Positions 43,013 through 52,197 of a stretch of DNA of 56,479 nt are shown here, piece after piece. This DNA is from Bacteroidales bacterium (GTDB lineage: Bacteria > Bacteroidota > Bacteroidia > Bacteroidales > Paludibacteraceae). Numbering within the stretch: position 1 is the first letter of the stretch; each line of letters begins with the position of its first letter. The notes beneath the pieces were generated by a model. It was not told the DNA's origin and searched no databases. It worked only from the letters and a program-made list of their open reading frames with translations. The DNA is taken from assembly GCA_022777485.1 (NCBI GenBank), contig JALFGC010000061.1, positions 1 to 56,479 of the forward strand. Reading direction: 5' to 3'. Made by a program: the position numbers and the translations under genes.

Positions 43013-44198
43013 TAAATCAGAAGCAAGAGTTTTGCTCGAAACCAATATTCTGCGTTTTTGGCAGGAACGGATGGTGGACTACCGGCAGGGTGGATTCTAC
43101 GGACGTATAGACGGATATAATGTACTGCATCCGGATGCAGAGAAAGGAGCTGTTCTCAATGCGCGTATACTATGGACATTCGCTGCGGCTGCGCGTGTGC
43201 TGAATAATACTCCTTACCGCATACTGGCAGCAAGAGCCTATGACTACCTCATGCAGCGGTTTATCGATCGCGAACAAGGTGGTGTCTATTGGTCGCTCAA
43301 TGCCGATGGTACCCCGCTTGACACCAAGAAGCAGACCTACGCTATCGCTTTTGCTATCTATGGTCTGGCGGAATATGTCCGTTTGACCAACAATCAGGAA
43401 GCACTCAATGCCGCTATTCGTCTCTTCGAGAATTTGGAAGCACATGCCTACAAATGGGATAATGAGAAAATAAGTAAATGTAAAAATGGCTACGTGGAGG
43501 CGCTCACACGCGACTGGCAGCCGATAGCTGACATGCGCCTCTCCGAAAAAGACGAGAACGGCGTCTTCACCATGAACACCCATCTCCATGTGCTCGAAGC
43601 TTACACGAATCTTTATCGCGTCTTAAAGAATGTACAAAGGGACGATGTACAAGGTACAAAGGAAAGGATTACAAAGCAACTCCGCACACTCATCGACATC
43701 TTTGCCAACCGCATCTTTGATCCCGCAACCGGTCACTTGATGCTCTTTTTTGACGAGAAATGGCAACCATCCAACACCCATACTTCTCCCGGACATGATA
43801 TAGAAGCGGCATGGCTGCTACATGAGGCATTGGAGGTATTGGGTGATGAAGAACTGCTAAATCAAACCCTGCCGGTTATTCATTCATTGGCGCAAGCAGC
43901 GGAAGACGACATTATGGATGAAAAAGAATGGTGGTGTTATGCTGAGGCGGTGGTTGGATATATAGACCAATGGAAACTATATCAAGACGAAAAACCTATA
44001 GAAAGTAATATCAATCTTGAATTGGCAGAAACAGCATTTCACTATATCCAAACCCATTTGATGGACCGTGAGAATGGTGAGTGGTTCTGGACCATATTGC
44101 CTGATGGCACACCCGATCGCACCCACGACAAAGCCGGCTTCTGGAAATGCCCCTACCATAACTCTCGTATGTGTATTGAAATAATTGAAAGGCTATGA
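43005..44198 (+). CDS. Cellobiose/mannobiose 2-epimerase (AGE superfamily)
   Basis: This 397-residue alpha/alpha-barrel enzyme overlaps the symporter gene by 8 nt. Family blocks are KGAVLNARILWTFAAA, GVYWSLNADGTPLDTKKQTYAIAFAIYGLAEY, GYVEALTRDWQPI, NTHLHVLEAYTNLYR, SPGHDIEAAWLLHEA (catalytic His) and KAGFWKCPYHNSRMC. In this operon it should turn mannobiose into mannosyl-glucose for GH130. Two low-complexity patches, KWDNEKISKCKN (about 150-161) and NVQRDDVQGTKERITK (about 208-223), look repeat-derived. Confidence 0.93.
   Translation: MISKSEARVLLETNILRFWQERMVDYRQGGFYGRIDGYNVLHPDAEKGAVLNARILWTFAAAARVLNNTPYRILAARAYDYLMQRFIDREQGGVYWSLNADGTPLDTKKQTYAIAFAIYGLAEYVRLTNNQEALNAAIRLFENLEAHAYKWDNEKISKCKNGYVEALTRDWQPIADMRLSEKDENGVFTMNTHLHVLEAYTNLYRVLKNVQRDDVQGTKERITKQLRTLIDIFANRIFDPATGHLMLFFDEKWQPSNTHTSPGHDIEAAWLLHEALEVLGDEELLNQTLPVIHSLAQAAEDDIMDEKEWWCYAEAVVGYIDQWKLYQDEKPIESNINLELAETAFHYIQTHLMDRENGEWFWTILPDGTPDRTHDKAGFWKCPYHNSRMCIEIIERL
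43631..43662. repeat. In-frame TGTACAAAGG array in the epimerase gene
   Basis: TGTACAAAGG, ATGTACAAGG and TACAAAGG units encode VQRDDVQGTKE in a helix linker. This is the complement of the GTACCTTT family in the signal peptides. Confidence 0.82.
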
Positions 44199-45175
44199 AA
44201 CCATATAAGTTTGCTCCGTACCTAAAGACCACCATCTGGGGTGGCTATCAGATTGCGCCCTTCAAGGGCATATATACCGCGCAGCCAAATATCGGCGAAT
44301 CGTGGGAAATCAGTGCCGTACCGGGACATGAGTCCATAGCAGTGGAACGCGGCATCATCGGTGATGTGGATTTAGGTCTCAACCTCGCTCAGCTCATTGA
44401 CAAATACAAAGGACTCCTTGTAGGCGAACGCATTTATAAGAGGTTCGGCAATCAGTTCCCACTGCTCGTCAAGTTCATTGATTCGCGTCAGGATTTGTCC
44501 GTACAAGTGCATCCCGATGACAAAATGGCGCAGAAAAGACATAAATGCCCGGGCAAAACAGAAATGTGGTACGTCGTCAAGGCTGACGTGGGAGCCAAAA
44601 TTTATTCCGGTCTCAGCAAATCCATCACCCCTGATGACTACGAACGCCTTGTCTCTACTTCCTCCCCTCATGGGGAGGTCGGGAGGGGCTTACAAGATGT
44701 CATCGCTACGCATGAGTCCCACCAAGGAGACCTCTATTTCCTCCCTGCCGGACGATTACATGCCATCGGAGCGGGTAATTTTCTTGTAGAGATCCAACAG
44801 ACTTCGGATATCACCTACCGCGTCTATGACTTCGGACGCAAGGATGCGCATGGTAACCCGCGCGAGCTGCACATCGCCGAAGCCAAAGAGGCGATCGATT
44901 ATCAGGTATGGCCCGAGTACCGCACGTCCTATGATTCTACCAAACCCAACTCAGAACTCATTCATTGTCCTTATTTCACGGTCAATCGTGTTGTGGTGCA
45001 AGTGGCAGCCGAGATTGACCTACATACGGATGCCTTTGTGGTGGTCGTTTGCCTGTGGGGGGAAGCGCATATCAACGGCATTCATGTCAAGCAAGGAGAG
45101 ACCCTCCTCGTTCCTGCATCCGAAAATGTTCTCTACATCTTCGGCAACGCTACCTTCCTGACGGCTACGATGTAG
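44195..45175 (+). CDS. manA: Class I mannose-6-phosphate isomerase
   Basis: This 326-residue protein overlaps the epimerase gene by 4 nt. Zinc-site motifs are QVHPDD and GKTEMWYV, with LPAGRLHAIGAGNFLVEIQQTSDITYRVYDFGR supplying a further His. It interconverts mannose-6-phosphate and fructose-6-phosphate. GH130 yields mannose-1-phosphate, so a phosphomannomutase from elsewhere is needed. A GC-rich palindrome adds SSPHGEVGRGL at about residues 156-166. It is the last gene before the terminator at 45203. Confidence 0.93.
   Translation: MKPYKFAPYLKTTIWGGYQIAPFKGIYTAQPNIGESWEISAVPGHESIAVERGIIGDVDLGLNLAQLIDKYKGLLVGERIYKRFGNQFPLLVKFIDSRQDLSVQVHPDDKMAQKRHKCPGKTEMWYVVKADVGAKIYSGLSKSITPDDYERLVSTSSPHGEVGRGLQDVIATHESHQGDLYFLPAGRLHAIGAGNFLVEIQQTSDITYRVYDFGRKDAHGNPRELHIAEAKEAIDYQVWPEYRTSYDSTKPNSELIHCPYFTVNRVVVQVAAEIDLHTDAFVVVVCLWGEAHINGIHVKQGETLLVPASENVLYIFGNATFLTATM
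44661..44688. repeat. In-frame GC-rich palindrome with third arm in manA
   Basis: CCTCCCC-TCAT-GGGGAGG is followed by TCGGGAGGGG. It has the same layout as 36039-36070 and 26188-26220 and encodes SSPHGEVGRG. Confidence 0.9.
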
Positions 45176-45202
45176 CAAACTTTTACATAATACCTTGATC
45201 CG

Positions 45203-45231
45203 GTGCGACTCGAAAGGGTCGCACTTTTTTA
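45203..45231 (+). terminator. Terminator of the mannan operon
   Basis: GTGCGAC (45203-45209) pairs with GTCGCAC (45218-45224), followed by TTTTTTAT. Confidence 0.88.
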
Positions 45232-45435
45232 TGCCATTTCCACGCCTTCCGCCATAGTCTTTTGTAATAAAAGCAATGTTCATTATGCGGCATATCATGC
45301 CGTTATGTATAAATAAAAAAAAGGAGATGAACCATGAAAAGGAACCTTTTTGTAGCAAATTCATCTAAAGCGCTATAAATAACGTGAGTTCGATATAAGA
45401 AAACTATTCTCAGCAATCAAAGACTAAATTGGTTT

Positions 45436-45526
45436 TCCCGACAGGTCGGGACAAGTTTGGTAATGGATTAATGGTTAATTACACGTTAATTATACGTTAA
45501 AGAAAACATATCCCGACAGGTCGGGA
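45436..45526. repeat. Composite element: two TCCCGACAGGTCGGGA palindromes around a GTTAATTA array
   Basis: Identical palindromes at 45436-45451 and 45511-45526 (7-bp arms, AG loop), each followed by CAAGTT, flank a TAATGGTTAATTACACGTTAA array. The 565-nt gap 45176-45740 holds this element, the terminator at 45203 and the kinase promoter at 45683; I see no gene in it. Confidence 0.9.
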
Positions 45527-45682
45527 CAAGTTCCGAACAATTTTTGGAAATTTTTGTTGAAATAAAAGAGTCATCGTTGTTTCAATGTATATGTATCTTA
45601 TTTCGAATTCACGTTTCTTACAGCCCGCAGGGCTTTTTGAAATAAGGGTATTTACCAAAAATCATACAAAAGTAGTGTTTTT

Positions 45683-45714
45683 TTTGGATATGTGCAAATT
45701 TTTTTGTAATTTTG
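45683..45714 (+). promoter_or_regulatory. Promoter of the BadF-type kinase gene
   Basis: TTTG (45683-45686), 20 nt and TAATTTTG (45707-45714). Confidence 0.82.
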
Positions 45715-45740
45715 TGCCCGAATTTAAGAAGTATAGCACT

Positions 45741-46631
45741 ATGATATTAATTGCAGACTCAGGTTCTACCAAATGCCGCTGGTGTTTGATGACCGCTAAC
45801 GGACAAAATTCGGAGTTTTTGACAGACGGTATCAATCCGTTGTTCCAGACGAGTGACGCAATGCGCAATTCGATTAATAATCAGTTGCTACCGCAGATTG
45901 CGCCCTTGCTGTGGGCGGGTACGCTGACCCATGTGTTTTTCTATGGTGCGGGCTGTATCCCGGAGAAGATTCCGTTTGTGGAGAAAGCATTGCAGATGGT
46001 GTTCAAGAAGGCGGAGATTCGGGTGGAGTCGGATATGCTGGCGGCAGCGCGAGGGCTGCTGGGGCATAAGAAAGGCGTGGCGTGTATCTTGGGAACGGGA
46101 TCTAACTCCTGCTTGTACGACGGCGAGAAGATTGTGGAGAATGTGCCGTCGCTGGGATATATATTAGGAGACGAAGGGTCTGCCGTGGCATTGGGCAAGC
46201 GGCTGGTGAGCGATGTGCTGACCAACCAATTGGGCGCGGATATCAAAGAGAAATTCTTGACGCAATATGAGTTGAATGTGGCTTCTGTGATAGAGCATGT
46301 GTATCGCTTGCCTTTCCCCAATAGATGGTTGGCGGGCTTGTCGAAGTTCTGCGCCGAGAACATTGACGATGAGCGGATTGGCAAACTGGTCTATGATAAC
46401 TTCCAGCAGTTTGTGGCGCGTATCGTGGCGCAGTATTTCGAGAAAGATGGGGTAGAGAATGAGGAAACGAGCCACCTGCCGGTAGGCTTTGTGGGGTCAG
46501 TAGCGTACTATTACCGCCCGATATTGGAGCAGGTGATGTCCGACTACGGGTTTATGGTGGGGCAAATCCTGCGCGACCCGATGGAGGGCTTGAAGGAATA
46601 CCACAAACCGGATATTGTGCCGACGACTTAA
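45741..46631 (+). CDS. BadF/BadG-family sugar kinase (N-acetylglucosamine kinase-like)
   Basis: The product is 296 residues from ATG 45741; the longer frame from 45585 would cross the promoter. It has the ASKHA phosphate-1 motif at the very start (ILIADSGSTKCRW), ACILGTGSNSCLYDG (phosphate 2) and GYILGDEGSAVALGKRL, typical of BadF/NAGK-type kinases. It should phosphorylate a hexose or amino sugar in the cytoplasm. It might use glucose released by GH130, but it has its own promoter behind the mannan-operon terminator, so that link is speculative. Confidence 0.82.
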   Translation: MILIADSGSTKCRWCLMTANGQNSEFLTDGINPLFQTSDAMRNSINNQLLPQIAPLLWAGTLTHVFFYGAGCIPEKIPFVEKALQMVFKKAEIRVESDMLAAARGLLGHKKGVACILGTGSNSCLYDGEKIVENVPSLGYILGDEGSAVALGKRLVSDVLTNQLGADIKEKFLTQYELNVASVIEHVYRLPFPNRWLAGLSKFCAENIDDERIGKLVYDNFQQFVARIVAQYFEKDGVENEETSHLPVGFVGSVAYYYRPILEQVMSDYGFMVGQILRDPMEGLKEYHKPDIVPTT

Positions 46632-46794
46632 CGATTTGTTTGCCGTTATGGTGATTAAGTTGTCTTCTTGACACTCGATGAGAACATCTTTCTGTCTTCT
46701 CAATGACCCGTGAATCACCTAAGTTTTTCCCGTAGAAGTCAGGAATATCATTTTGATAGGAGATAGGGGTGAGATGACAGCAGAACGTTATTTT

Positions 46795-46809
46795 CTGCCA
46801 AAATGGCAG
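46795..46809. promoter_or_regulatory. CTGCCA-AAA-TGGCAG inverted repeat upstream of higB
   Basis: Perfect 6-bp arms lie 39 nt before the higB start. Antitoxins of the HigA type repress their own operon by binding such palindromes, so it is an operator candidate. No TAnnTTTG box is evident, and I see nothing else identifiable in 46632-46847. Confidence 0.45.
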
Positions 46810-46847
46810 GACGCAGGGGTATGGCACGCTATTTGTGAGAAATAAGA

Positions 46848-47165
46848 ATGGAAATAGTATTTGAAAAGCAATATTTATCGGAGTTGTATTACAAAGGCAA
46901 ATGTAGCGACAAACAACATAGGTATCAACCCGATATTGTAAAGCGATACATTCGTACCATAGATATATTAGAGTCTGTGGAAAGAGTGGAGGATTTGTAT
47001 TGTTTCCATGCTTTGCACTATGAGGCTTTGGTAGGAGATAAGAAAGGAATAGAGTCTGTTCGCGTGGGGCAGAAATATAGGATAGAATTTCGGTCAGAGC
47101 AGGTGGAGAACGAGAAGGTCGTTACAATTTGCAACATTATTGAATTGTCAAACCATTACCATTAA
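46848..47165 (+). CDS. higB: HigB/RelE-type toxin
   Basis: This 105-residue basic protein shows the RelE-superfamily HigB layout: HRYQPDIVKRYIRTIDILESVERVEDLYCFHALHYEALVGDKKGIESVRVGQKYRIEFR. Such toxins cleave mRNA on the ribosome. The toxin gene lies first, 11 nt before its antitoxin, which is the usual HigBA order. Confidence 0.88.
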   Translation: MEIVFEKQYLSELYYKGKCSDKQHRYQPDIVKRYIRTIDILESVERVEDLYCFHALHYEALVGDKKGIESVRVGQKYRIEFRSEQVENEKVVTICNIIELSNHYH

Positions 47166-47176
47166 GCGAAATAGAT

Positions 47177-47488
47177 ATGGGAAAATTAGGATATGCAGCG
47201 ATGCCTACTCATCCGGGTGAGGTTGTTAAGGATGAGTTGGAGGCGAGAAATATCTCTCAGCGTGAGTTTGCGCAGAGGGTGGGTATTTCGTACACCATCC
47301 TGAACGAGATAGTTAATGCTCGGCGCTCAATGAGTGCGAACGATGCACTGATGTTTGAGGCCACTTTAGGGATTCCTGCTGATGCGTTGATGCAAATACA
47401 GACGAAATATACCATGCAGACAGCCCGAAGAGATAGTAGTATCACAGATTGGCTGAAACAAATCAGCAAAGTAGCTGCATTGTGGTAA
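47177..47488 (+). CDS. higA: HigA-type antitoxin (XRE helix-turn-helix)
   Basis: This 103-residue protein opens MPTHPGEVVKDELEARNISQREFAQRVGISYTILNEIVNARRSMSANDALMFEATLGI, the HigA/VapI helix-turn-helix. It should neutralise HigB and repress the operon. It ends 28 nt before secA, so read-through into secA is possible. Confidence 0.9.
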   Translation: MGKLGYAAMPTHPGEVVKDELEARNISQREFAQRVGISYTILNEIVNARRSMSANDALMFEATLGIPADALMQIQTKYTMQTARRDSSITDWLKQISKVAALW

Positions 47489-47516
47489 AACAATAAAGAA
47501 AAAAGAGATATAAGAT

Positions 47517-50500
47517 ATGAATTTTATTCAGTTAATTACCAAGTTGTTTGGAAATAAAGCGCAGAAAGATATGCGCGAGGTGATGCCATATGTAGAGAAA
47601 ATCAAGGTGGCATACGAGGAGATTGACAAATTGTCGGACGACGCATTGCGCGGTCGTAGCCAAGCGTTAATGGCTATGATACAAGAGCGCGTAGCAGGCA
47701 AGAAGCAGAAAATTGTTGAATTGAAAGCATCGATAGAAGGGCTGGAGATAGACAAACGCGAGAAAGTGTACGACGAGGTGGATAGCCTCGAGAAGCAGAT
47801 AAAAGAGGACTACAAGACCGTACTCTTGGAGATACTGCCGGAGGCGTTTGCCATAGTGAAAAGCACGGCGCGTCGCTTTGCGGAGAACGAGACGATAGTG
47901 GTTACGGCTACGCAGCAAGACCGCGATTTCGCGGCAGACTCGCGCTTCGACTTCGTGGAGATTGAGGGCGACAAGGCTGTTTACCACAACCATTGGACGG
48001 CTGGAGGAAACGAGGTAACATGGGACATGGTGCACTATGATGTGCAGTTGATTGGCGGCGTAGTGCTTCACCAAGGTAAGATAGCCGAGATGGCGACGGG
48101 TGAAGGAAAAACGCTGGTGGCTACGCTGCCCGTGTTCCTCAACGCGCTGACGCACGAGGGTGTGCATGTGGTTACGGTGAACGACTATTTGGCGAAGCGC
48201 GACTCGGAGTGGATGGGACCGCTCTATATGTTCCACGGACTGACGGTGGATTGTATCGACAAGCACCGCCCCAATTCGGACGAGCGACGCAAAGCCTACG
48301 CATGCGACATCACCTTCGGTACGAACAACGAGTTCGGTTTCGACTACCTGCGCGATAACATGGCGACCTCCCCGCTGGACTTAGTACAACGCGGGCATAA
48401 CTTCGCCATCGTGGATGAGGTGGACTCCGTGCTGATAGACGACGCGCGTACACCGTTGATTATCAGTGGTCCTGTGCCTAAGGGCGAAGACCAGATGTTC
48501 GACGAGTACAAACATCGTATCGAGCAATTGGTGCGCACGCAGACCACGCTGACGACGAAGTTGCTCACCGAGGCGAAGGCGAAGATGGGAAGCGCGGACG
48601 AGAAAGAGCGCGAGGCGGGCGAGTTGGCATTGTTCCGTTCGTTCAAGGGTATGCCGAAGAACAAAGCACTCATCAAATACCTGAGCGAGCCGGGAGTGAA
48701 AGTGCGCTTACAGAAGACGGAGGAGTTCTACCTGCAAGAGAACGAGAAGAACATGCACATCGCCACCGATGAGTTGTACTTCGTGATAGACGAGAAGAAT
48801 AAGACCATCGAGTTGACGGACAAGGGTATCGACGCGCTCACGGGAACCACGGAAGACCCGAACTTCTTCGTCCTGCCGGATGTAGGCAGCGAGATGGCAG
48901 ATGTAGAGAACCAAGCACAACTGACGCAGGAGGAGAAGCAGCAGAAGAAGGACGAAATAATGGCGAACTACAGTATCAAGTCTGAGCGCGTACACACCGT
49001 GCACCAGTTGTTGAAAGCCTACACGCTGTTTGAGAAAGATGTGGACTATATCATCGACGACAATCAGGTGAAGATAGTCGACGAGCAAACGGGGCGTGTG
49101 ATGGAAGGCCGCCGATGGTCCGATGGGCTGCACCAAGCCGTCGAGGCGAAAGAGAATGTGAAGGTGGAAGGCGCTACCCAGACCTTTGCTACCATCACCT
49201 TGCAAAACTACTTCCGCATGTACAACAAGTTGTCGGGTATGACGGGTACGGCGGAGACTGAGGCAGGTGAGTTCTGGAATATCTACAAACTGGATGTAGT
49301 GGTAATCCCGACCAACAGACCTATTGCGCGTGTCGATATGAACGACCGTATCTACCGTACGAAGCGAGAGAAATATAACGCGGTGATTGACGAGATAGTG
49401 GCGCTGGTAGGGCAGGGAAGACCTGTGCTGGTAGGTACCACTTCGGTGGAAATCAGTGAATTGCTGAGCCGAATGCTAACGCTCAGGAAGATTAAACACA
49501 ATGTGCTGAATGCGAAGTTGCACCAGCAGGAGGCGAATGTCGTAGCCGAAGCAGGACGACCGGGCGTGGTTACGATAGCTACGAACATGGCAGGGCGTGG
49601 TACGGATATCAAACTGACACCCGAGGTGAAAACGGCGGGCGGTCTGGCGATTATCGGTACCGAGCGGCATGAGAGCCGCCGCGTGGATAGACAGTTGCGC
49701 GGTCGTGCCGGCCGTCAGGGAGACCCGGGCAGCAGCGTGTTCTATGTGTCGCTCGAAGATGATCTCATGCGTATGTTCGGCTCCGACCGAATAGCCTCCG
49801 TGATGGATAAGTTGGGATTCCAAGAGGGAGATATGATTGAGCACCAGATGATTAGCAACTCCATTGAGAAAGCCCAGAAAAAGGTGGAGGAAAACAACTT
49901 CGGTATCCGTAAGCGACTGATTGAGTACGACGATGTGATGAACCAGCAGCGTAACCTGATTTACGCCAAGCGTCGCCACGCGCTGATGGGTGAGCGTATC
50001 GGCGTGGACATCACGAACATGATTTACGAGACGGCGGAAGTGATCTTGTCTGAAGCCAAGGAGATGAACGACTACGAGGGCTTGCAGTTCGAGGTGATGC
50101 AGACATTTGCTATGGAGGTACCGTTCGATGAAACAACATTCCAAAGCACGAAGGCAAGCAAACTGAGCGACCTATTGGCGGAGGCGGCGATGGAATCCTT
50201 CAAACGCCGTATGGATAAACTGGCTGCGGTGGCTAATCCTGTGATACAAAAGGTCTATGAAGAGAAGGGGCAGATGTACGAAAACATCTTGGTGCCTATC
50301 TCAGACGGCAAGCGCGTGTATAACATCGCTGTAAACCTCAAGAAAGCCGCAGAGACGGATAGCAAGGAGGTCATACGCGAGTTTGAGAAGCGCATGTTGC
50401 TCTTCGTGATTGATGATGAGTGGAAAGAACACCTGCGCCGTTTGGATGACTTGAAGCAGAGTGTTCAGAATGCTTCCTACGAGCAGAAAGACCCGTTGCT

Positions 50501-50852
50501 TATCTATAAGATTGAGTCGTTCAATATCTTCAAAGAGATGTTAGATGGGCTCAACCGCCGCGCCATCTCTATCCTGCTCCGCGGACAAATCCCGACCGCC
50601 GACCCGCAGCAAGTGCAGCAGGTAGCGCAGCAACGCCGTCAAGACTACTCGCGCTATCGTACGCAGAAAGACGCCGTGGCGCAGGCCGCGCAACGCAGTG
50701 GACAAGCGGCGGCTGCAGGACGCGATACACGCGAGCAACAAAAGCAGATGCCTATACATGTGGATAAGAAACCACGCCCCAATGACCCTTGCCCCTGCGG
50801 TAGCGGAAAGAAGTATAAGCAATGCCACGGAAAGATGGATAACGCACTTTAA
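47517..50852 (+). CDS. secA: Preprotein translocase ATPase SecA
   Basis: This 1111-residue protein has Walker A GEGKT (in [16 protein letters not shown]), the [16 protein letters not shown] block, [21 protein letters not shown] (DEAD-like motif), [44 protein letters not shown] and a C-terminal zinc motif ([15 protein letters not shown]). SecA drives proteins through SecYEG. It is longer than E. coli SecA (901) because of insertions in the N-terminal and middle domains, a usual feature in Bacteroidota. Confidence 0.97.
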   Translation: MNFIQLITKLFGNKAQKDMREVMPYVEKIKVAYEEIDKLSDDALRGRSQALMAMIQERVAGKKQKIVELKASIEGLEIDKREKVYDEVDSLEKQIKEDYKTVLLEILPEAFAIVKSTARRFAENETIVVTATQQDRDFAADSRFDFVEIEGDKAVYHNHWTAGGNEVTWDMVHYDVQLIGGVVLHQGKIAEMATGEGKTLVATLPVFLNALTHEGVHVVTVNDYLAKRDSEWMGPLYMFHGLTVDCIDKHRPNSDERRKAYACDITFGTNNEFGFDYLRDNMATSPLDLVQRGHNFAIVDEVDSVLIDDARTPLIISGPVPKGEDQMFDEYKHRIEQLVRTQTTLTTKLLTEAKAKMGSADEKEREAGELALFRSFKGMPKNKALIKYLSEPGVKVRLQKTEEFYLQENEKNMHIATDELYFVIDEKNKTIELTDKGIDALTGTTEDPNFFVLPDVGSEMADVENQAQLTQEEKQQKKDEIMANYSIKSERVHTVHQLLKAYTLFEKDVDYIIDDNQVKIVDEQTGRVMEGRRWSDGLHQAVEAKENVKVEGATQTFATITLQNYFRMYNKLSGMTGTAETEAGEFWNIYKLDVVVIPTNRPIARVDMNDRIYRTKREKYNAVIDEIVALVGQGRPVLVGTTSVEISELLSRMLTLRKIKHNVLNAKLHQQEANVVAEAGRPGVVTIATNMAGRGTDIKLTPEVKTAGGLAIIGTERHESRRVDRQLRGRAGRQGDPGSSVFYVSLEDDLMRMFGSDRIASVMDKLGFQEGDMIEHQMISNSIEKAQKKVEENNFGIRKRLIEYDDVMNQQRNLIYAKRRHALMGERIGVDITNMIYETAEVILSEAKEMNDYEGLQFEVMQTFAMEVPFDETTFQSTKASKLSDLLAEAAMESFKRRMDKLAAVANPVIQKVYEEKGQMYENILVPISDGKRVYNIAVNLKKAAETDSKEVIREFEKRMLLFVIDDEWKEHLRRLDDLKQSVQNASYEQKDPLLIYKIESFNIFKEMLDGLNRRAISILLRGQIPTADPQQVQQVAQQRRQDYSRYRTQKDAVAQAAQRSGQAAAAGRDTREQQKQMPIHVDKKPRPNDPCPCGSGKKYKQCHGKMDNAL

Positions 50853-50864
50853 TCGACTTTGCCC

Positions 50865-52100
50865 TTGAAAATAAAGCAATTATTTCTACTGTTCTCTTTT
50901 GTTTGTGCCGCCAACTTATTGGTGGCACAAACTGATACTATTCCCGTTTCTTGGTTAGATACCGTGCGGTTGCAGGATGAGCCTGCTGCCGTATCCGATA
51001 CATGGTTACTGGATTTGATTCAGGCTGCACAACATACCACGAATGTGGACACCACTGATTTGTTCTTCGGAGCAGATACGCTTGGCTATATTATGGTCGA
51101 TACCCTATCCGGCGACACGCTCTGGACGGTAGCACAAGTGTTGGCACGCGACTCTGTCCGCCGAGAGATGGCTTTGATGGATTCCCTCAAGGCGCTGAAT
51201 GCACAATTGGAAGAGCAGAACCATGATGTACCGGTCATTCGTGTACAGCGTTCTTTGGTAAAAGACGCCGAAGAAGACCATCGCGACGCTATGCGTGCTA
51301 TTCGCAATATGCACACGCCGTGGAGAAAAGAGGCAACTATCATAGCCCAGATGACCCAAAACTATGTCTCCCCAAACTGGTACCAAGGTGGCGTATCGAG
51401 TTTTGCTGTGCTTAGTATCGTGAAAGGACAGATAGGCTACTACGGCGACCGATTCACATGGGAGAATACCGGTGAGTGGCGAGCAGGCGGCTCTACGGCG
51501 AAAGAGGACACCTTGCGATATGTGGCTTGTACGGATGACCTGTTTAGACTTTACTCCAAAGCCAACTACAAGGCGGTGAATAAACTCTACTATTCTTTCT
51601 CCGCCGAGTTCGAGACTCGCTTCTTTAAGACATACAAACCCAATACCATGACGCTTAAGTCGGCGCCTTTCTCGCCTGTGCGCATGAACTTAGCCTTGGG
51701 TATTGACTACAAACCCATGGAAGGAATGTCTTTATCGTTCTCGCCGCTCGCGTATAAGATGATTCATGTGGCGGACACTGTGAATATGAATAAAGCGGAT
51801 TTCGGAATCGAGGTGGGCAAAAAAACGCTCAACGATATAGGTAGTTCCATACGATTTGAGTATGTCTGGAAACCGGTGCGAGAGGTGGTGCTCGAGACCA
51901 AGTTCTATATGTATACCAACTACAAAAAGGTAGAGTTGGACTTGGAGGTCAACTGTGATTTTATCATCAATCGTTTCTTCTCTGCGCGTCTAATGCTCCA
52001 TCCGCGATACGATAATACCGTTATTCTGGACGGGCAAGAAAAAGCCAAGTTACAGTTCAAGGAACTCCTTTCCATCGGCTTCGCCCACAAATTCCGATAA
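50865..52100 (+). CDS. DUF3078-like outer-membrane-associated protein, TTG start
   Basis: The product is about 411 residues. No ATG precedes the signal peptide, so translation probably starts at TTG 50865 (LKIKQLFLLFSFVCAANLLVAQ after fMet); TTG 50859 is the alternative. The first third is acidic, with a likely coiled stretch. The C-terminal part (NWYQGGVSSFAVLSIVKGQIGYYGDRFTWEN, then alternating strands to FAHKFR) matches the DUF3078 beta-barrel-like proteins of Bacteroidota. It begins 12 nt after the secA stop, suggesting co-transcription. Function unknown. Confidence 0.78.
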   Translation: MKIKQLFLLFSFVCAANLLVAQTDTIPVSWLDTVRLQDEPAAVSDTWLLDLIQAAQHTTNVDTTDLFFGADTLGYIMVDTLSGDTLWTVAQVLARDSVRREMALMDSLKALNAQLEEQNHDVPVIRVQRSLVKDAEEDHRDAMRAIRNMHTPWRKEATIIAQMTQNYVSPNWYQGGVSSFAVLSIVKGQIGYYGDRFTWENTGEWRAGGSTAKEDTLRYVACTDDLFRLYSKANYKAVNKLYYSFSAEFETRFFKTYKPNTMTLKSAPFSPVRMNLALGIDYKPMEGMSLSFSPLAYKMIHVADTVNMNKADFGIEVGKKTLNDIGSSIRFEYVWKPVREVVLETKFYMYTNYKKVELDLEVNCDFIINRFFSARLMLHPRYDNTVILDGQEKAKLQFKELLSIGFAHKFR

Positions 52101-52197
52101 AAGGATAAGATGTAACCTTACTTCATGAATTATCATTATTATGACTCGTCGGAATCATCACCTTCATATAAGTCTCATTACATTCTACCAACACCTA

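Noticed and set aside
46774..46845. A 23-codon ORF just upstream of higB as a leader peptide
   Set aside because: It has no conserved features and overlaps the candidate operator; there is insufficient support.
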